This document shows positions 34,262 through 42,887 of a stretch of 64,000 bases of DNA, piece by piece. The DNA is from JANLTP01 sp031363055 (GTDB lineage: Bacteria > Pseudomonadota > Gammaproteobacteria > Burkholderiales > Burkholderiaceae_E): the NCBI GenBank assembly GCA_031363055.1, contig JANLTP010000053.1, positions 21,022 through 85,021 on the forward strand. The letters run 5' to 3'. Both the position numbers and the translations under genes were made by a program. Within the stretch, counting starts at the first letter, position 1. Every line of letters starts with the position of its first letter. The notes beneath the pieces were generated by a model. The model was not told the DNA's origin and did no database searches. It saw only the letters and a program-made list of their open reading frames with translations.

Positions 34262-35051
34262 TTGCCGGGTCGAAGTCGGGTTTCGGATACTTCGGATTCA
34301 TGTCCTGAAGTGTTGTTACCAAAAGACTCATGGCTGCGTAGTCACGATACCACTTGTTGTTGGCCGGAATCACGTACCAGGGTGCATGTTTGCGGTCGGT
34401 CTCGAGAATGGCCTCCTTGAACGCCTTCATGTACTCATTCCAGTGCTTGCGTTGCTCGAGATCATGCACATCGAACTTCCAGTTCTTGTTCGGTTCATCG
34501 AGTCTGGATTGCAAACGTCGTGCCTGCTCCGCCAGATCGATATGCAAAAAAATCTTCAGGATGCGGGTTCCTTCGTCCGCCAACAAGCGTTCGAAGTCGC
34601 GAATGTGCTCAAAGCGCTTCTTCCAACGCGACTTCGGCGCCAGCGAGTTGACCCTGACGACCAGCACGTCTTCATAGTGCGACCGGTTGAAGATCGTGAT
34701 CTCGCCGTTGGCGGGAACATGCGGGTGGACGCGCCAAAGATAGTCATGCGCCAACTCTTGCGCGGTCGGCCGCTCAAAGCGCGCAACTTTGACGCCCATT
34801 GGGTTCACTCCAGAAAATACCTTGCGAATCAGTCCATCCTTGCCACCGGTATCCATGGCTTGCAAGACCACCAGCAAACGCTGTTTCGATTCGGCATACA
34901 AGCGGGTTTGCAGGTCGATCAATTGCACACGCAAAGCCTCGGTGAGCTCACGGGCGCGTGCTTCGTCACCTTTGAATCCCGGCGTCGAGTCACCTGAAAC
35001 CTCGAGAAGATTATCTTTTGATCGCAGGCGCAATCCCATTTTCGAAGCCAT
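34245..35051 (-). CDS. Polyphosphate kinase 2 family protein
   Basis: 268 aa, transfers phosphate between polyphosphate and nucleotides. Walker A-like MDTGGKDGL (GGKDG at residues 69-73), FERPTAQELAHDYLWRVHPHVP, Walker B-like NRSHYEDVLVVRV, and the lid-region NNKWYRDYAAM are all present. The length suits single-domain class I or III PPK2; which of NDP or NMP is the acceptor cannot be told by eye. ATG 35051 is chosen because AAGGA lies 9 nt ahead; an upstream in-frame extension overlaps the divergent gene. Divergent from the FAD oxidoreductase gene with 37 bp between. Confidence 0.93.
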   Translation of the reverse strand: MASKMGLRLRSKDNLLEVSGDSTPGFKGDEARARELTEALRVQLIDLQTRLYAESKQRLLVVLQAMDTGGKDGLIRKVFSGVNPMGVKVARFERPTAQELAHDYLWRVHPHVPANGEITIFNRSHYEDVLVVRVNSLAPKSRWKKRFEHIRDFERLLADEGTRILKIFLHIDLAEQARRLQSRLDEPNKNWKFDVHDLEQRKHWNEYMKAFKEAILETDRKHAPWYVIPANNKWYRDYAAMSLLVTTLQDMNPKYPKPDFDPATVVID

Positions 35052-35088
35052 TCTGATATTCCTTTGAAAAACGCTATATTCCGGTGTC

Positions 35089-36540
35089 ATGCAAAAGCTA
35101 CCCCCCGAAAACGGTCGAATATTTTTCGAGACCGATATTTTCACCTCGAAGCGCAGCGGCACCCTTCGCCAGGCAGCCGGTGAATTCATCGAAGAACCGG
35201 CTCGCTCAAGTCCGGTATTGTGCACCTGCGATGTACTGGTGGTCGGCGGTGGCCCGGCCGGTACGACTGCGGCAATCGCTGCCGCCCGAATGGGCGCCGA
35301 TGTAACGCTGGTCGAGCGTTATAACCATTTGGGCGGGTTGGCCACGGGTGGGCTGGTGATCTGGATCGATCGCATGACCGACTGGCAGGGAAAGAGCGTC
35401 ATACGAGGACTTGCCGAAGAACTGATCAGCCGCCTGCCCGCCTCGGAAATCGCTGGACCACCGCCGTCCGAATGGGGCAGTCGCGACCATCAACGCGCGG
35501 CTTTCTGGCAACAGCGTACCTCCGCCTTTCACGGCATCGTGACGCACTCGCCAACGTTGAACCCGGAATGGTTGAAATGGATTTCCCAGCAAATGCTGCG
35601 CGAAGCCGGCGTCAAACTGCTGTTGCACACTTCAGCGGTAGCGCCATTGATGCACAATCACGCCATGACCGGCTCGCTCTTCGAGAGCAAGGAAGGTCGA
35701 TTCGCCATCAAGTCCAAAGTAGTGATCGACGCTACCGGTGATGGCGACCTGTTCGCGCGTGCCGGCGCCGAATTTCAAAACAACATCGCGACCGACGATA
35801 TTCATCACTGCGCCAACACCGCCTGGTTGTTCGGCGGCGTCGACATGAATCGCTGGATCGAATTCCGTTTGCACAAGCCGCGTGAGTTTGCTGCCTTCAT
35901 GCAGGGCGGTCGCGATCATTGCGAATTATTCGAGCGACCTTTCGTGTCCTGGCGAAACGACATCGCGCTATTCATGGGTCCCCGCCAATCCGGGCTGTCG
36001 GCCCTCGACGTCGAAGATCAGACCTTCATCGAACAACGCTCGCGCGACCTGATGATCGTGCACCTGAGCTACTACCGCGCTCATGCGCCGGGGTTTGCCG
36101 ACGCCTATCTGCTGCAATCGGCGCCGCAAATGGGCGTGCGTCATACCCGCCGAATACTCGGCACTGCACCGGTGCTGCGCGAGCACTGGGAACGAGGTCA
36201 ACCGTTCAGCGATGAAATCGGCGTATCGCCCTCCCTGTCACCCAAATTCCCGAATATCTCGGTGCCCTACGGCGCGATCCTGCCCAGGCAGATCGACGGC
36301 TTGCTGACGCCCGGCAGGCATTTGGCCTGCGATCCGAATTCGCATTCGTTCATGCGCGAAATACCGCAATGCTGGCTGACTGGACAGGCGGCCGGTGTGG
36401 CAGCCGCCATCGCCGCCAACGAGGGGATAACCCCACGACTGGTGCCGATCGCCAGCTTGCAGGTGGCCTTGCTCGCCCAAGGCGTGTTTCTGCGAACCGA
36501 ACCCGCCAACGTGAACGCCACCGACAAGTCCGCTGATTGA
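35089..36540 (+). CDS. FAD-dependent oxidoreductase
   Basis: 483 aa. After about 45 residues comes a Rossmann fold, DVLVVGGGPAGTTAA (GGGPAG at 53-58), then VTLVERYNHLGGLATGGLV, the signature of the FAD_oxidored family. Later GVRHTRRILG and the C-terminal QIDGLLTPGRHLACDPNSHSFMREIPQCWLTGQAAGVAAAIA close the FAD site. Substrate unknown; family members oxidise varied metabolites. No signal peptide. The 37-bp gap to the PPK2 gene implies overlapping promoters. Its stop lies in a 20-bp tandem repeat leading into the flavodoxin gene, a possible electron partner. Confidence 0.88.
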   Translation: MQKLPPENGRIFFETDIFTSKRSGTLRQAAGEFIEEPARSSPVLCTCDVLVVGGGPAGTTAAIAAARMGADVTLVERYNHLGGLATGGLVIWIDRMTDWQGKSVIRGLAEELISRLPASEIAGPPPSEWGSRDHQRAAFWQQRTSAFHGIVTHSPTLNPEWLKWISQQMLREAGVKLLLHTSAVAPLMHNHAMTGSLFESKEGRFAIKSKVVIDATGDGDLFARAGAEFQNNIATDDIHHCANTAWLFGGVDMNRWIEFRLHKPREFAAFMQGGRDHCELFERPFVSWRNDIALFMGPRQSGLSALDVEDQTFIEQRSRDLMIVHLSYYRAHAPGFADAYLLQSAPQMGVRHTRRILGTAPVLREHWERGQPFSDEIGVSPSLSPKFPNISVPYGAILPRQIDGLLTPGRHLACDPNSHSFMREIPQCWLTGQAAGVAAAIAANEGITPRLVPIASLQVALLAQGVFLRTEPANVNATDKSAD

Positions 36541-36584
36541 ATCTAAAGTCCGCAAATTGAATCGAAAGCCTGTGAATTGAATAT
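36521..36584 (+). repeat. 20-bp tandem repeat (3 copies) carrying the stop of one gene and the start of the next
   Basis: Units of 20 bp at 36521-36540, 36541-36560 and 36561-36580 each end in TTGA. In the first this is the TGA stop of the FAD oxidoreductase; in the third it is the TTG start of the flavodoxin gene (36577). Confidence 0.8.
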
Positions 36585-37083
36585 TGAAGTTCTGGTGGCC
36601 AGCATGACCGGCACGGCGCACATCGTGGCACAAGAAATTGAACTGGCGTTTGGTGATGAATCAACCTTGATCACGCTACGATCCATGGATAAGCTGGGAC
36701 CCGAAATCTTCGTCGCCGACCGCTTGTATCTGTTGTGTACTTCGACCTATGGGCAAGGTGACATACCGGACAGCGCCTATGACCTGTTTGAAGCGCTACA
36801 GCTCCAGCGTCCGGACCTCAGGCATGTTCGATACGGCGTGCTCGGCCTGGGTGACCGCACCTTTCAGGACACCTTTAACTTCGGCGGCAAGAAGCTCGAC
36901 CATTTGATGCACTCGCTGGGCGCCATCCGGATCGGCGAGCGCGCTCAGCTCGACGCCTCATCGGGCGAATTGCCCGAGGATGTTGCGATTGCCTGGATGC
37001 GCGAGTGGCTTGCCATCGCCAGAACACGTTTGGTCAACGGCGACGTCTCCACGCTTGGCCCTAGCCGCGAACAGTCGAGCTGA
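36577..37083 (+). CDS. Flavodoxin-domain protein (MioC-like)
   Basis: 168 aa, single flavodoxin domain. The FMN phosphate loop is SMTGTAHIV near the N-terminus; LYLLCTSTYGQGDIPDSAYDLFEAL and YGVLGLGDRTFQDTFNFGGKKLDHLM are the other FMN-binding loops, as in MioC and sulfite-reductase flavodoxin modules. TTG start, because the first strand (NIEVLVASM) begins there and no ATG precedes it. Likely a soluble electron carrier; the preceding FAD oxidoreductase is a candidate partner. It converges with amt with no gap between the two stop codons. Confidence 0.88.
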   Translation: MNIEVLVASMTGTAHIVAQEIELAFGDESTLITLRSMDKLGPEIFVADRLYLLCTSTYGQGDIPDSAYDLFEALQLQRPDLRHVRYGVLGLGDRTFQDTFNFGGKKLDHLMHSLGAIRIGERAQLDASSGELPEDVAIAWMREWLAIARTRLVNGDVSTLGPSREQSS

Positions 37084-38280
37084 TCAACCGTCGTGTTGCG
37101 GTGTCGCTGAAATTTTGTGGATACTCAGGTCGGCGCCGTTGAATTCTTCCTCGTCGGTCAGGCGCAGCGGCGAAACCATTTTGATGACAGCATAAAGAAT
37201 TGTCGCGCCCGCAACCGCAATTGCAATGCCCAGCAAGGTTCCGATGAATTGAGCGCCCAGGCTGACCCCGCCCAAGCCGCCGAACGACTTGCTGCCAAAG
37301 ATGCCACAAGCAATTCCACCCCATGCACCGCATAAGCCATGTAACGGCCAGACACCCAGCACATCATCGATCTTCAACCGATTCTGGGTGATCTTGAACA
37401 TCTGCACGAAGAGCACGCCGGCAATCGCACCGACGGCCAGCGCACCGAGGGGATGCATGACGTCCGAACCCGCGCAAACCGCCACTAAACCGGCCAGTGG
37501 ACCATTGTGAACGAAGCCTGGATCATTGCGGCCGAGCAGTGTGGCTGCCAAAGTACCGCCGACCATCGCCATCAGCGAGTTGACCGCCACCAGCCCGCTG
37601 ATCTTGCCGATCTCTTGAGCGCTCATGACGTTAAAGCCAAACCAGCCGACGGTCAAAATCCAGGCACCGAGGGCCAGAAACGGAATACTTGACGGTGGAT
37701 GTGCTGCCAGCCGGCCGTCCTTGCCGTAACGTCCGCGACGCGCGCCCAGAAACAACACCGCGACCAGACCAATCCAGCCACCGACCGCGTGCACCACCAC
37801 CGAGCCGGCAAAATCATGGAAATTCTCGCCAAAACCGGCTTTCAGCCAATCTTGTACGCCGAACCGGCTATTCCAGGCGATCCCTTCAAAAAGCGGATAG
37901 ATCAGGCCGACCATCACCGCAGTTGCAAGCATTTGCGGACCAAAGCGCGCACGCTCGGCGATGCCGCCCGACACGATCGCGGGTATGGCCGCCGCGAAGG
38001 TCAACAAAAAGAAAAACTTGACTAATTCGTAACCATTGCGCGCGCTCAACGCTTCAGCACCCGTGAAGAAGTCCACCCCGTAGGCGATCGAATAACCAAC
38101 GAAAAAATAGGCGATGGTCGATACCGAGAAATCGACCAATATCTTGACCAGCGCATTGACCTGGTTTTTATATCGAACGGTGCCCAACTCCAGGAATGCA
38201 AATCCGGAATGCATGGCTAGAACCATGATCGCGCCGAGCAGAACAAAGACGACGTCGGCGCCGTTTTTAAGTAATTCCAT
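37084..38280 (-). CDS. amt: Ammonium transporter (Amt family)
   Basis: 398 aa with 11 membrane segments. Conserved features: MHSGFAFLELGTVRYKN, GRFG-type loop FGVQDWLKAGFGENFHDFAGSVVVHAVGGWIGL (first pore His in the VVH stretch), GFNVMSAQEIGKISGLVAVN, and GALAVGAIAGVLF with PLHGLCGAWGGI (second pore His). No glnK is adjacent, although Amt genes often have one. ATG 38280 is preceded by a run of G. A sequence with sigma-54 spacing lies 27 bp upstream. Confidence 0.96.
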   Translation of the reverse strand: MELLKNGADVVFVLLGAIMVLAMHSGFAFLELGTVRYKNQVNALVKILVDFSVSTIAYFFVGYSIAYGVDFFTGAEALSARNGYELVKFFFLLTFAAAIPAIVSGGIAERARFGPQMLATAVMVGLIYPLFEGIAWNSRFGVQDWLKAGFGENFHDFAGSVVVHAVGGWIGLVAVLFLGARRGRYGKDGRLAAHPPSSIPFLALGAWILTVGWFGFNVMSAQEIGKISGLVAVNSLMAMVGGTLAATLLGRNDPGFVHNGPLAGLVAVCAGSDVMHPLGALAVGAIAGVLFVQMFKITQNRLKIDDVLGVWPLHGLCGAWGGIACGIFGSKSFGGLGGVSLGAQFIGTLLGIAIAVAGATILYAVIKMVSPLRLTDEEEFNGADLSIHKISATPQHDG

Positions 38281-38306
38281 AACCCCCCCAGGTTTGCACC
38301 AAACAG

Positions 38307-38320
38307 GCACAAAAATTGCC
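38307..38320 (-). promoter_or_regulatory. Possible sigma-54 type promoter of amt
   Basis: On the minus strand GG and GC dinucleotides are separated by exactly 10 bp with a T-run between, the invariant -24/-12 spacing; the flanks match only partly. Predicted transcription would begin about 15 bp before the amt start. The plus strand of the same near-palindrome reads GGCAC-N5-TTGC, a better match that would point away from amt, so orientation is uncertain. Confidence 0.3.
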
Positions 38321-38360
38321 CACTTTTGGGGATATTACTGGGAAACCAGGCGATCGAACC

Positions 38361-38993
38361 TCAGAAACGTTGCATCAGCGACTTGACCTCACCATCGGCC
38401 AGATATTCCTCGTCGGCGGTCTGGCGGCCATCCAGAGCAAAACGCTTGCGGCGCAGCACCCTGCCCCGGTCGTACCAGACCTCACTGGCCAGCGGTCCTT
38501 CTTCATGGAAGATTTGCACCAGACCCTGGGCGCCCTCGCCCTGGATATAGGTGCCGCGCAAGCGCAACAAACCGCTGGCCCAGAACTCTTCACGATCCCA
38601 GGCTGGTCCGCCGTCGAACATCACCTGGCGGGCGCGCGTCTTGGCCGCACCATTGGCGTAAAAACTGGTGTCGAGCCGTTGCCCGAGTTCGTTCCATTCG
38701 GATTGTCGCGCCAGGCGTCCAGCAACAAACTCAAGCTCTCGAACCCGCGCCGCGGTCGAGGTGCGCGTGCAGCGCATAACACCTGACTGTCCCGCCAACG
38801 CAATCGCTGCGGGGGTCTCAACCAGCTTCTCGTTGACAAAACACTGTTCTTCGTCGGCCGCCTGTGCCCGCAAAAGCGTTATCAACGGACCGTAAACCAG
38901 ACTGCCGATCAGAACGCTTGCGAGACCGAATTGCAGACCGTATTTCAGACCGCGCACCAGAACGACAGATCGAGCATGACTTGAGCGATTCAT
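38361..38993 (-). CDS. Membrane-anchored protein with YwqK/MORN-like repeats
   Basis: About 210 aa. An N-terminal hydrophobic segment (about residues 17-38) anchors or exports it. The C-terminal half contains three or four repeats of the kind WNELGQRLDTSFYANGAAKTR, FWASGLLRLRGTYIQGEG and EGPLASEVWYDRGRVLRRKRF, i.e. the YwqK-type beta-hairpin module. Two Cys in the middle (EEQCFVN, VMRCTRTS) may form a disulfide. The real partner is unknown; YwqK modules occur in antitoxin-like and surface proteins. Start ATG 38993 without a clear ribosome binding site. Confidence 0.68.
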   Translation of the reverse strand: MNRSSHARSVVLVRGLKYGLQFGLASVLIGSLVYGPLITLLRAQAADEEQCFVNEKLVETPAAIALAGQSGVMRCTRTSTAARVRELEFVAGRLARQSEWNELGQRLDTSFYANGAAKTRARQVMFDGGPAWDREEFWASGLLRLRGTYIQGEGAQGLVQIFHEEGPLASEVWYDRGRVLRRKRFALDGRQTADEEYLADGEVKSLMQRF

Positions 38994-39083
38994 TCGATAT
39001 TGCTGAGCGTTTTGCGCTGCTAAACTGGGACGAAATTCATCGTCAACTATAACCGAATCGAATGCAGCGGCTGCCACTCAAGG

Positions 39084-39109
39084 CCCCTCGTCAGTACCCC
39101 TCGTCAATT
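39084..39109 (+). repeat. 13-bp tandem duplication at the start of the 3-hydroxyanthranilate dioxygenase gene
   Basis: Two 13-bp units (39084-39096, 39097-39109) share CCCCTCGTCA and run into the TTG start at 39108. Confidence 0.65.
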
Positions 39110-39674
39110 GCCCACGGAACCGACTATCGTGAATGCCTCATTGCAAGCCCTGCCGTTTGTCTCGCGTCCGCCCCTGGACTTCAAGCGCTGGCTCACCGAA
39201 CACGAACATTTATTGAAGCCACCGGTTGGTAACCAGGAAATCTGGGAGGATGCCGACTTCATCGTCACAGTGGTCGGTGGCCCGAACCAACGCACCGACT
39301 TTCATGATGACCCGTGCGAAGAGTTTTTTTACCAGTTCAAAGGCAATGCGTTCCTGAACATCATGGATGCCAACGGCAGCAGTCAGATCGCACTGTCCGA
39401 GGGAACCGTTTTTTTGCTGGCACCCCATGTCCGGCATTCGCCGCAGCGCCCGGAGGCCGGAAGTCTGTGTCTGGTCATCGAGCGCAAACGCCCTCTTGGC
39501 ATGGTCGACGGCTTCGAGTGGTATTGCCAAAGCTGCAACCACTTGCTGTATCGCGTCGAAGTGCAATTGCACAGTATTGTGCGCGATCTTCCGCCCTTGT
39601 TCGAGACGTTTTATCATTCCGCCGAAAAGCGACTCTGCGCGCAGTGTGGAGCGACTCATCCAGGCAAGGGCTAA
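39108..39674 (+). CDS. 3-hydroxyanthranilate 3,4-dioxygenase
   Basis: 188-aa cupin opening the ring of 3-hydroxyanthranilate to aminocarboxymuconate semialdehyde. GGPNQRTDFHDDPCEEFFYQFKG holds the His/Glu iron ligands, PHVRHSPQRP the second His, and the C-terminus has the bacterial rubredoxin-like pairs CQSC and CAQC. Known as NbaC/HaaO in 2-nitrobenzoate and kynurenine catabolism or in NAD synthesis. TTG 39108 gives normal N-terminal length; a GTG at 39129 is possible. It follows the kynurenine theme set by kynA 14 kb upstream and directly precedes a liv-type importer. Confidence 0.93.
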   Translation: MPTEPTIVNASLQALPFVSRPPLDFKRWLTEHEHLLKPPVGNQEIWEDADFIVTVVGGPNQRTDFHDDPCEEFFYQFKGNAFLNIMDANGSSQIALSEGTVFLLAPHVRHSPQRPEAGSLCLVIERKRPLGMVDGFEWYCQSCNHLLYRVEVQLHSIVRDLPPLFETFYHSAEKRLCAQCGATHPGKG

Positions 39675-39767
39675 GGACCAGGGGCTCGCCCAGCTTTGTG
39701 TATTGCGCAAAACCGTACAAAATACGCTAAAGACCTAGTTCCCAACTAAAAATTATCGGAGACCGGA

Positions 39768-40955
39768 ATGAAACCAAACTACCGTTATGCGCTGTCGGCA
39801 GCGTTGACTATTTCAGCGCTGACCTGCCCTTCGGCATCGACCCAGGCACAGCAACCGCTGAAAATCGGCTTCATGGCTGAACTGTCGGGACCGCAAGGAG
39901 CGCTCGGCCAGGACCAATATGACGCGCTGATGATGGTCGTAGAACAAAACGGCGGCAAGCTGGGTGGCGTGCCGGTGCAGATCATCAAGGAAGACAGCCA
40001 GCTCAAGCCCGAAGTGGCCGTGCAAATTGTCGAGAAGCTGATCGAAAAAGAAAAAGTGCCGATCATTACCGGCATTACCTTCTCGAACATCATGATGGCG
40101 GTACACAAGAAAATTACCGAAAAAGAGGTGTTCCTGATCGGCACCAATGCCGGACCGTCGCCGATTGCTGGTGCGCAATGTTCGCCGTTCTTTTTCTCGG
40201 CCTCCTGGGAAAATGGTCAGCAAGCCGAAGTGGTCGGGCAATACGCCACTGACAAGGCAATTGGCAAGGTGTTGACCATTGCACCGAACTATCAAGCCGG
40301 CAAGGATTTTGTGGCAGGCTTTCGACGCTACTACAAGACACCAACGGTTGGGGAGCTCTGGCCACAAGTGAATCAGCAGGACTTCGCGGGCGAGATTGCG
40401 CAGATTGCCGCTGCACAACCGCAAGCCGTCTATGCGTTCCTGCCGGGTGGCATGGGCATCAATTTCATCAAGCAATGGAATCAGTCGGGCCTCAAGTCGA
40501 AGATCCCGCTGCTGACCTCCTCGACCACCGACGGTATCGGGCTGCCCGCGATGGGTGAGGCCGCCCTGGGCGTGATTTCAGGCACCGTATGGGGTCCGGA
40601 TTTCGCCAATGCCGCCAATCAGAAGTTCGTCAAGGATTTTGAAGCCAAGTACAAACGGATTCCCTCGCAGTATGCGGCGCAAGGCTACGAAGGCGCATTG
40701 CTGCTGGACTCGGCGATTCGCAAGGTCGCCGGCAAGGTTGAAGACAAGAAAGCCTTCCAGGCTGCCCTTCGTGCGGCCGATTACCCGTCCATTCGCGGCG
40801 AGATCAAGTACAACAGCAATAACTTCCTGATCCAGGACCTGCATGTATTTGAGGCGGTCAAGGACAGCCAAGGCCGCATGACTCTGAAGACCGTTGCTAC
40901 CCCGTTAAAGCAGGACCGGGACGCCTTCTTCGACAAATGTCCGATGAAGCTTTAA
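39768..40955 (+). CDS. Periplasmic binding protein of a liv-type ABC transporter
   Basis: 395 aa. Signal peptide to about residue 28 (STQAQ), then a type I periplasmic-binding fold: LKIGFMAELSGPQGALGQDQYDALMMVVEQNGGKLGG, EKLIEKEKVPIITGITFSN, and later PNYQAGKDFVAGFRRYY and QYAAQGYEGALLLDSAIRKV. Related proteins bind branched-chain amino acids, amides or aromatic acids; the neighbouring 3-hydroxyanthranilate dioxygenase hints at an aromatic or tryptophan-derived ligand. ATG 39768 has GGAGA 7 nt upstream. First gene of a complete SBP-permease-permease-ATPase-ATPase operon. Confidence 0.93.
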   Translation: MKPNYRYALSAALTISALTCPSASTQAQQPLKIGFMAELSGPQGALGQDQYDALMMVVEQNGGKLGGVPVQIIKEDSQLKPEVAVQIVEKLIEKEKVPIITGITFSNIMMAVHKKITEKEVFLIGTNAGPSPIAGAQCSPFFFSASWENGQQAEVVGQYATDKAIGKVLTIAPNYQAGKDFVAGFRRYYKTPTVGELWPQVNQQDFAGEIAQIAAAQPQAVYAFLPGGMGINFIKQWNQSGLKSKIPLLTSSTTDGIGLPAMGEAALGVISGTVWGPDFANAANQKFVKDFEAKYKRIPSQYAAQGYEGALLLDSAIRKVAGKVEDKKAFQAALRAADYPSIRGEIKYNSNNFLIQDLHVFEAVKDSQGRMTLKTVATPLKQDRDAFFDKCPMKL

Positions 40956-40972
40956 ATGTCCGACGAAGCTTT
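40935..40972 (+). repeat. 19-bp tandem duplication spanning the stop codon of the binding-protein gene
   Basis: Units 40935-40953 and 40954-40972 differ by one base. The junction forms the TAA stop (40953-40955), and the second copy ends just before the TTG start of the permease gene (40975). It looks recent. Confidence 0.9.
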
Positions 40973-40974
40973 GA

Positions 40975-41895
40975 TTGCTCTTTAATCTGTTCATCACGCA
41001 GACCCTCAACGGCTTGCAGTTGGGGGTGCTGCTGTTCCTGCTGGCAGCGGGTCTGACGCTGGTGTTCGGCATCATGAACTTCGTCAACCTGGCGCATGGT
41101 TCGTTGTACATGATGGGTGCCTACTTTGCCGCCACCGCTGCCAACGCCAGCGGCTCGTTCATCGTCGGCGGACTGGTAGCCGTGCCGTTGACGATGGCGC
41201 TCGGCGTGCTGGTCGAGCGAGTTGCCCTGGCCGGCTTGTTTGAGCGTGACCATCTCGACCAGGTGCTGGCCACTTTTGGTCTGGTATTGTTCTTCAATGA
41301 ATTGGTACGGATTTTTTGGGGCGCCTCACCGGTGTATTCACAAACGCCGCAGGCCTTGTCCGGCACGGTCGAGTTGCTGGGCTTCACCTATTCAGCCTAC
41401 CGTTTCGCCATCATTGCCGTCGGACTGCTGGTGGCCTTGTTTCTGTATTGGCTGATCAGCAAGACCCGCGTCGGCATGCAGATTCGAGCCGGCGCCACTC
41501 ATCCACAAATCGTCGCGGCGCTGGGCGTCAATATCCGTCTGCTCAACACACTGATTTTTGGTCTGGGTGCCGCGCTCGCTGGCCTGGCCGGGCTCATGGC
41601 CGGACCGATATTGTCGGTCCAGGCCGGTATGGGTGAAGCCTTTCTGATTCAGACGTTGGTGGTCATTATCATCGGTGGCATCGGCTCCATCCGCGGCGCC
41701 TTTCTGGGCGCGCTGATCGTCGGTGTGGTCGACTCGGTGGGCCGTACCTTTCTGCCGATCTGGATGGCCAAACTGATGGAGCCGACCCTTGCGCAAGCGG
41801 CCGGCCCGGCACTGGCCTCGATGCTCATCTACCTGCTCATGGCCGGGGTTCTGGCCTTCAAACCCGAAGGACTTTTCCCCGTGCGCCATTCGTGA
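40975..41895 (+). CDS. Liv-type ABC permease (LivH-like)
   Basis: 306 aa with 8 membrane segments. Typical LivH blocks: ITQTLNGLQLGVLLFLLAAGLTLVFGIMNFVNLAHGSLYMMG, HLDQVLATFGLVLFFNELVRIFWG, VNIRLLNTLIFGLGAALAGLAGLMAGP, and the EAA coupling loop near GGIGSIRGAFLGALIVG. TTG start at 40975, as no ATG lies near the conserved N-terminus. Overlaps the next permease as GTGA. Confidence 0.93.
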   Translation: MLFNLFITQTLNGLQLGVLLFLLAAGLTLVFGIMNFVNLAHGSLYMMGAYFAATAANASGSFIVGGLVAVPLTMALGVLVERVALAGLFERDHLDQVLATFGLVLFFNELVRIFWGASPVYSQTPQALSGTVELLGFTYSAYRFAIIAVGLLVALFLYWLISKTRVGMQIRAGATHPQIVAALGVNIRLLNTLIFGLGAALAGLAGLMAGPILSVQAGMGEAFLIQTLVVIIIGGIGSIRGAFLGALIVGVVDSVGRTFLPIWMAKLMEPTLAQAAGPALASMLIYLLMAGVLAFKPEGLFPVRHS

Positions 41896-42887
41896 GTCTG
41901 CTGCCCGAGGCGATACCGCTACGTGCGCCGCGATTGTGGCTGGTGCTCGCCGTTATCGGTTTTCTGCTGTTGCTGCCGCTCTACACGTTCTGGGCCGCGC
42001 AACCGTTTTATCTGACGCTGTTCAGTCGCATCATGATCTACAGCCTGGCCGCCGTCAGCCTGAACTTGCTGATCGGCTACACCGGCCTGGTCAGCTTGGG
42101 CCATGCGCTCTACCTGGGGCTGGGCGCCTATGCGGTCGGCCTGCTGAATTTTCATGAGATCGATAACGGCTGGCTGCAATTACTGGCGGCACTCGCCAGC
42201 AGTGCGCTCGTCGCGGTCGTGACCGGCGCGATTTGTCTGCGCACCAGCGGCATGGCGTTCATCATGATCACCCTCGCGTTTGCGCAGATGTTCTATTTCC
42301 TGGGCGTGTCGCTCAAACAATACGGCGGCGACGACGGCATGCGCCTGAGCAAGCGCTCCTGGCTGGCGCCGCTCGATCTGAGTTCGAACTACATACTTTA
42401 TTATCTGATTCTGTTTTGTCTGCTGCTGCTGCTTTATCTGAGTTGGCGACTGGTACATGCCCGCATCGGTTATATCCTTCGTGGCATCAAAGCCAACGAG
42501 CGGCGTATGAAATCATTGGGCTACAACACCACCGCCTATAAGCTGCTGGCCTATGTGGTGGCCAGTATGGTCGCATCGGTCGCCGGCTTTCTGTTGGCCA
42601 ACCTGACGTCCTACACCTCACCGGCCTACAGCCTATGGACAGTGTCAGGCGAGATTGTGGTCATGGTGGTGTTGGGCGGCATGGGTACCATTTTCGGCCC
42701 AGTGCTGGGCGCCATGGGCTTTCTGCTGTTTGAAGAATATCTGTCGTCGTTTCCGATCAAATTTGTCGCCGAGCACTGGATGTTGTTTCTGGGCGCGGTC
42801 ATCGTGCTGATCGTGCGGCTCGCCAAACGAGGTCTGTACGGCTCGTTTCGTGAATGGTCGTTGCGCATTGAAGATGGCAAGCCGTGA
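41892..42887 (+). CDS. Liv-type ABC permease (LivM-like)
   Basis: 331 aa with 8-9 membrane segments. FSRIMIYSLAAVSLNLLIGYTGLVSLGHALYLGLGAYAVG is the LivM hallmark, and IKANERRMKSLGYNTTAYKLLAYVVASMVASVAG with VVLGGMGTIFGPVLGAM forms the coupling region. GTG start overlapping the LivH-like stop. Forms the heterodimeric channel with the preceding gene product. Confidence 0.93.
   Translation: MSLLPEAIPLRAPRLWLVLAVIGFLLLLPLYTFWAAQPFYLTLFSRIMIYSLAAVSLNLLIGYTGLVSLGHALYLGLGAYAVGLLNFHEIDNGWLQLLAALASSALVAVVTGAICLRTSGMAFIMITLAFAQMFYFLGVSLKQYGGDDGMRLSKRSWLAPLDLSSNYILYYLILFCLLLLLYLSWRLVHARIGYILRGIKANERRMKSLGYNTTAYKLLAYVVASMVASVAGFLLANLTSYTSPAYSLWTVSGEIVVMVVLGGMGTIFGPVLGAMGFLLFEEYLSSFPIKFVAEHWMLFLGAVIVLIVRLAKRGLYGSFREWSLRIEDGKP

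Noticed and set aside
38298..38316. NtrC box upstream of amt (TGCACCA half-site)
   Set aside because: Only one half matches, and it lies too close to the start codon to be an upstream activator site.
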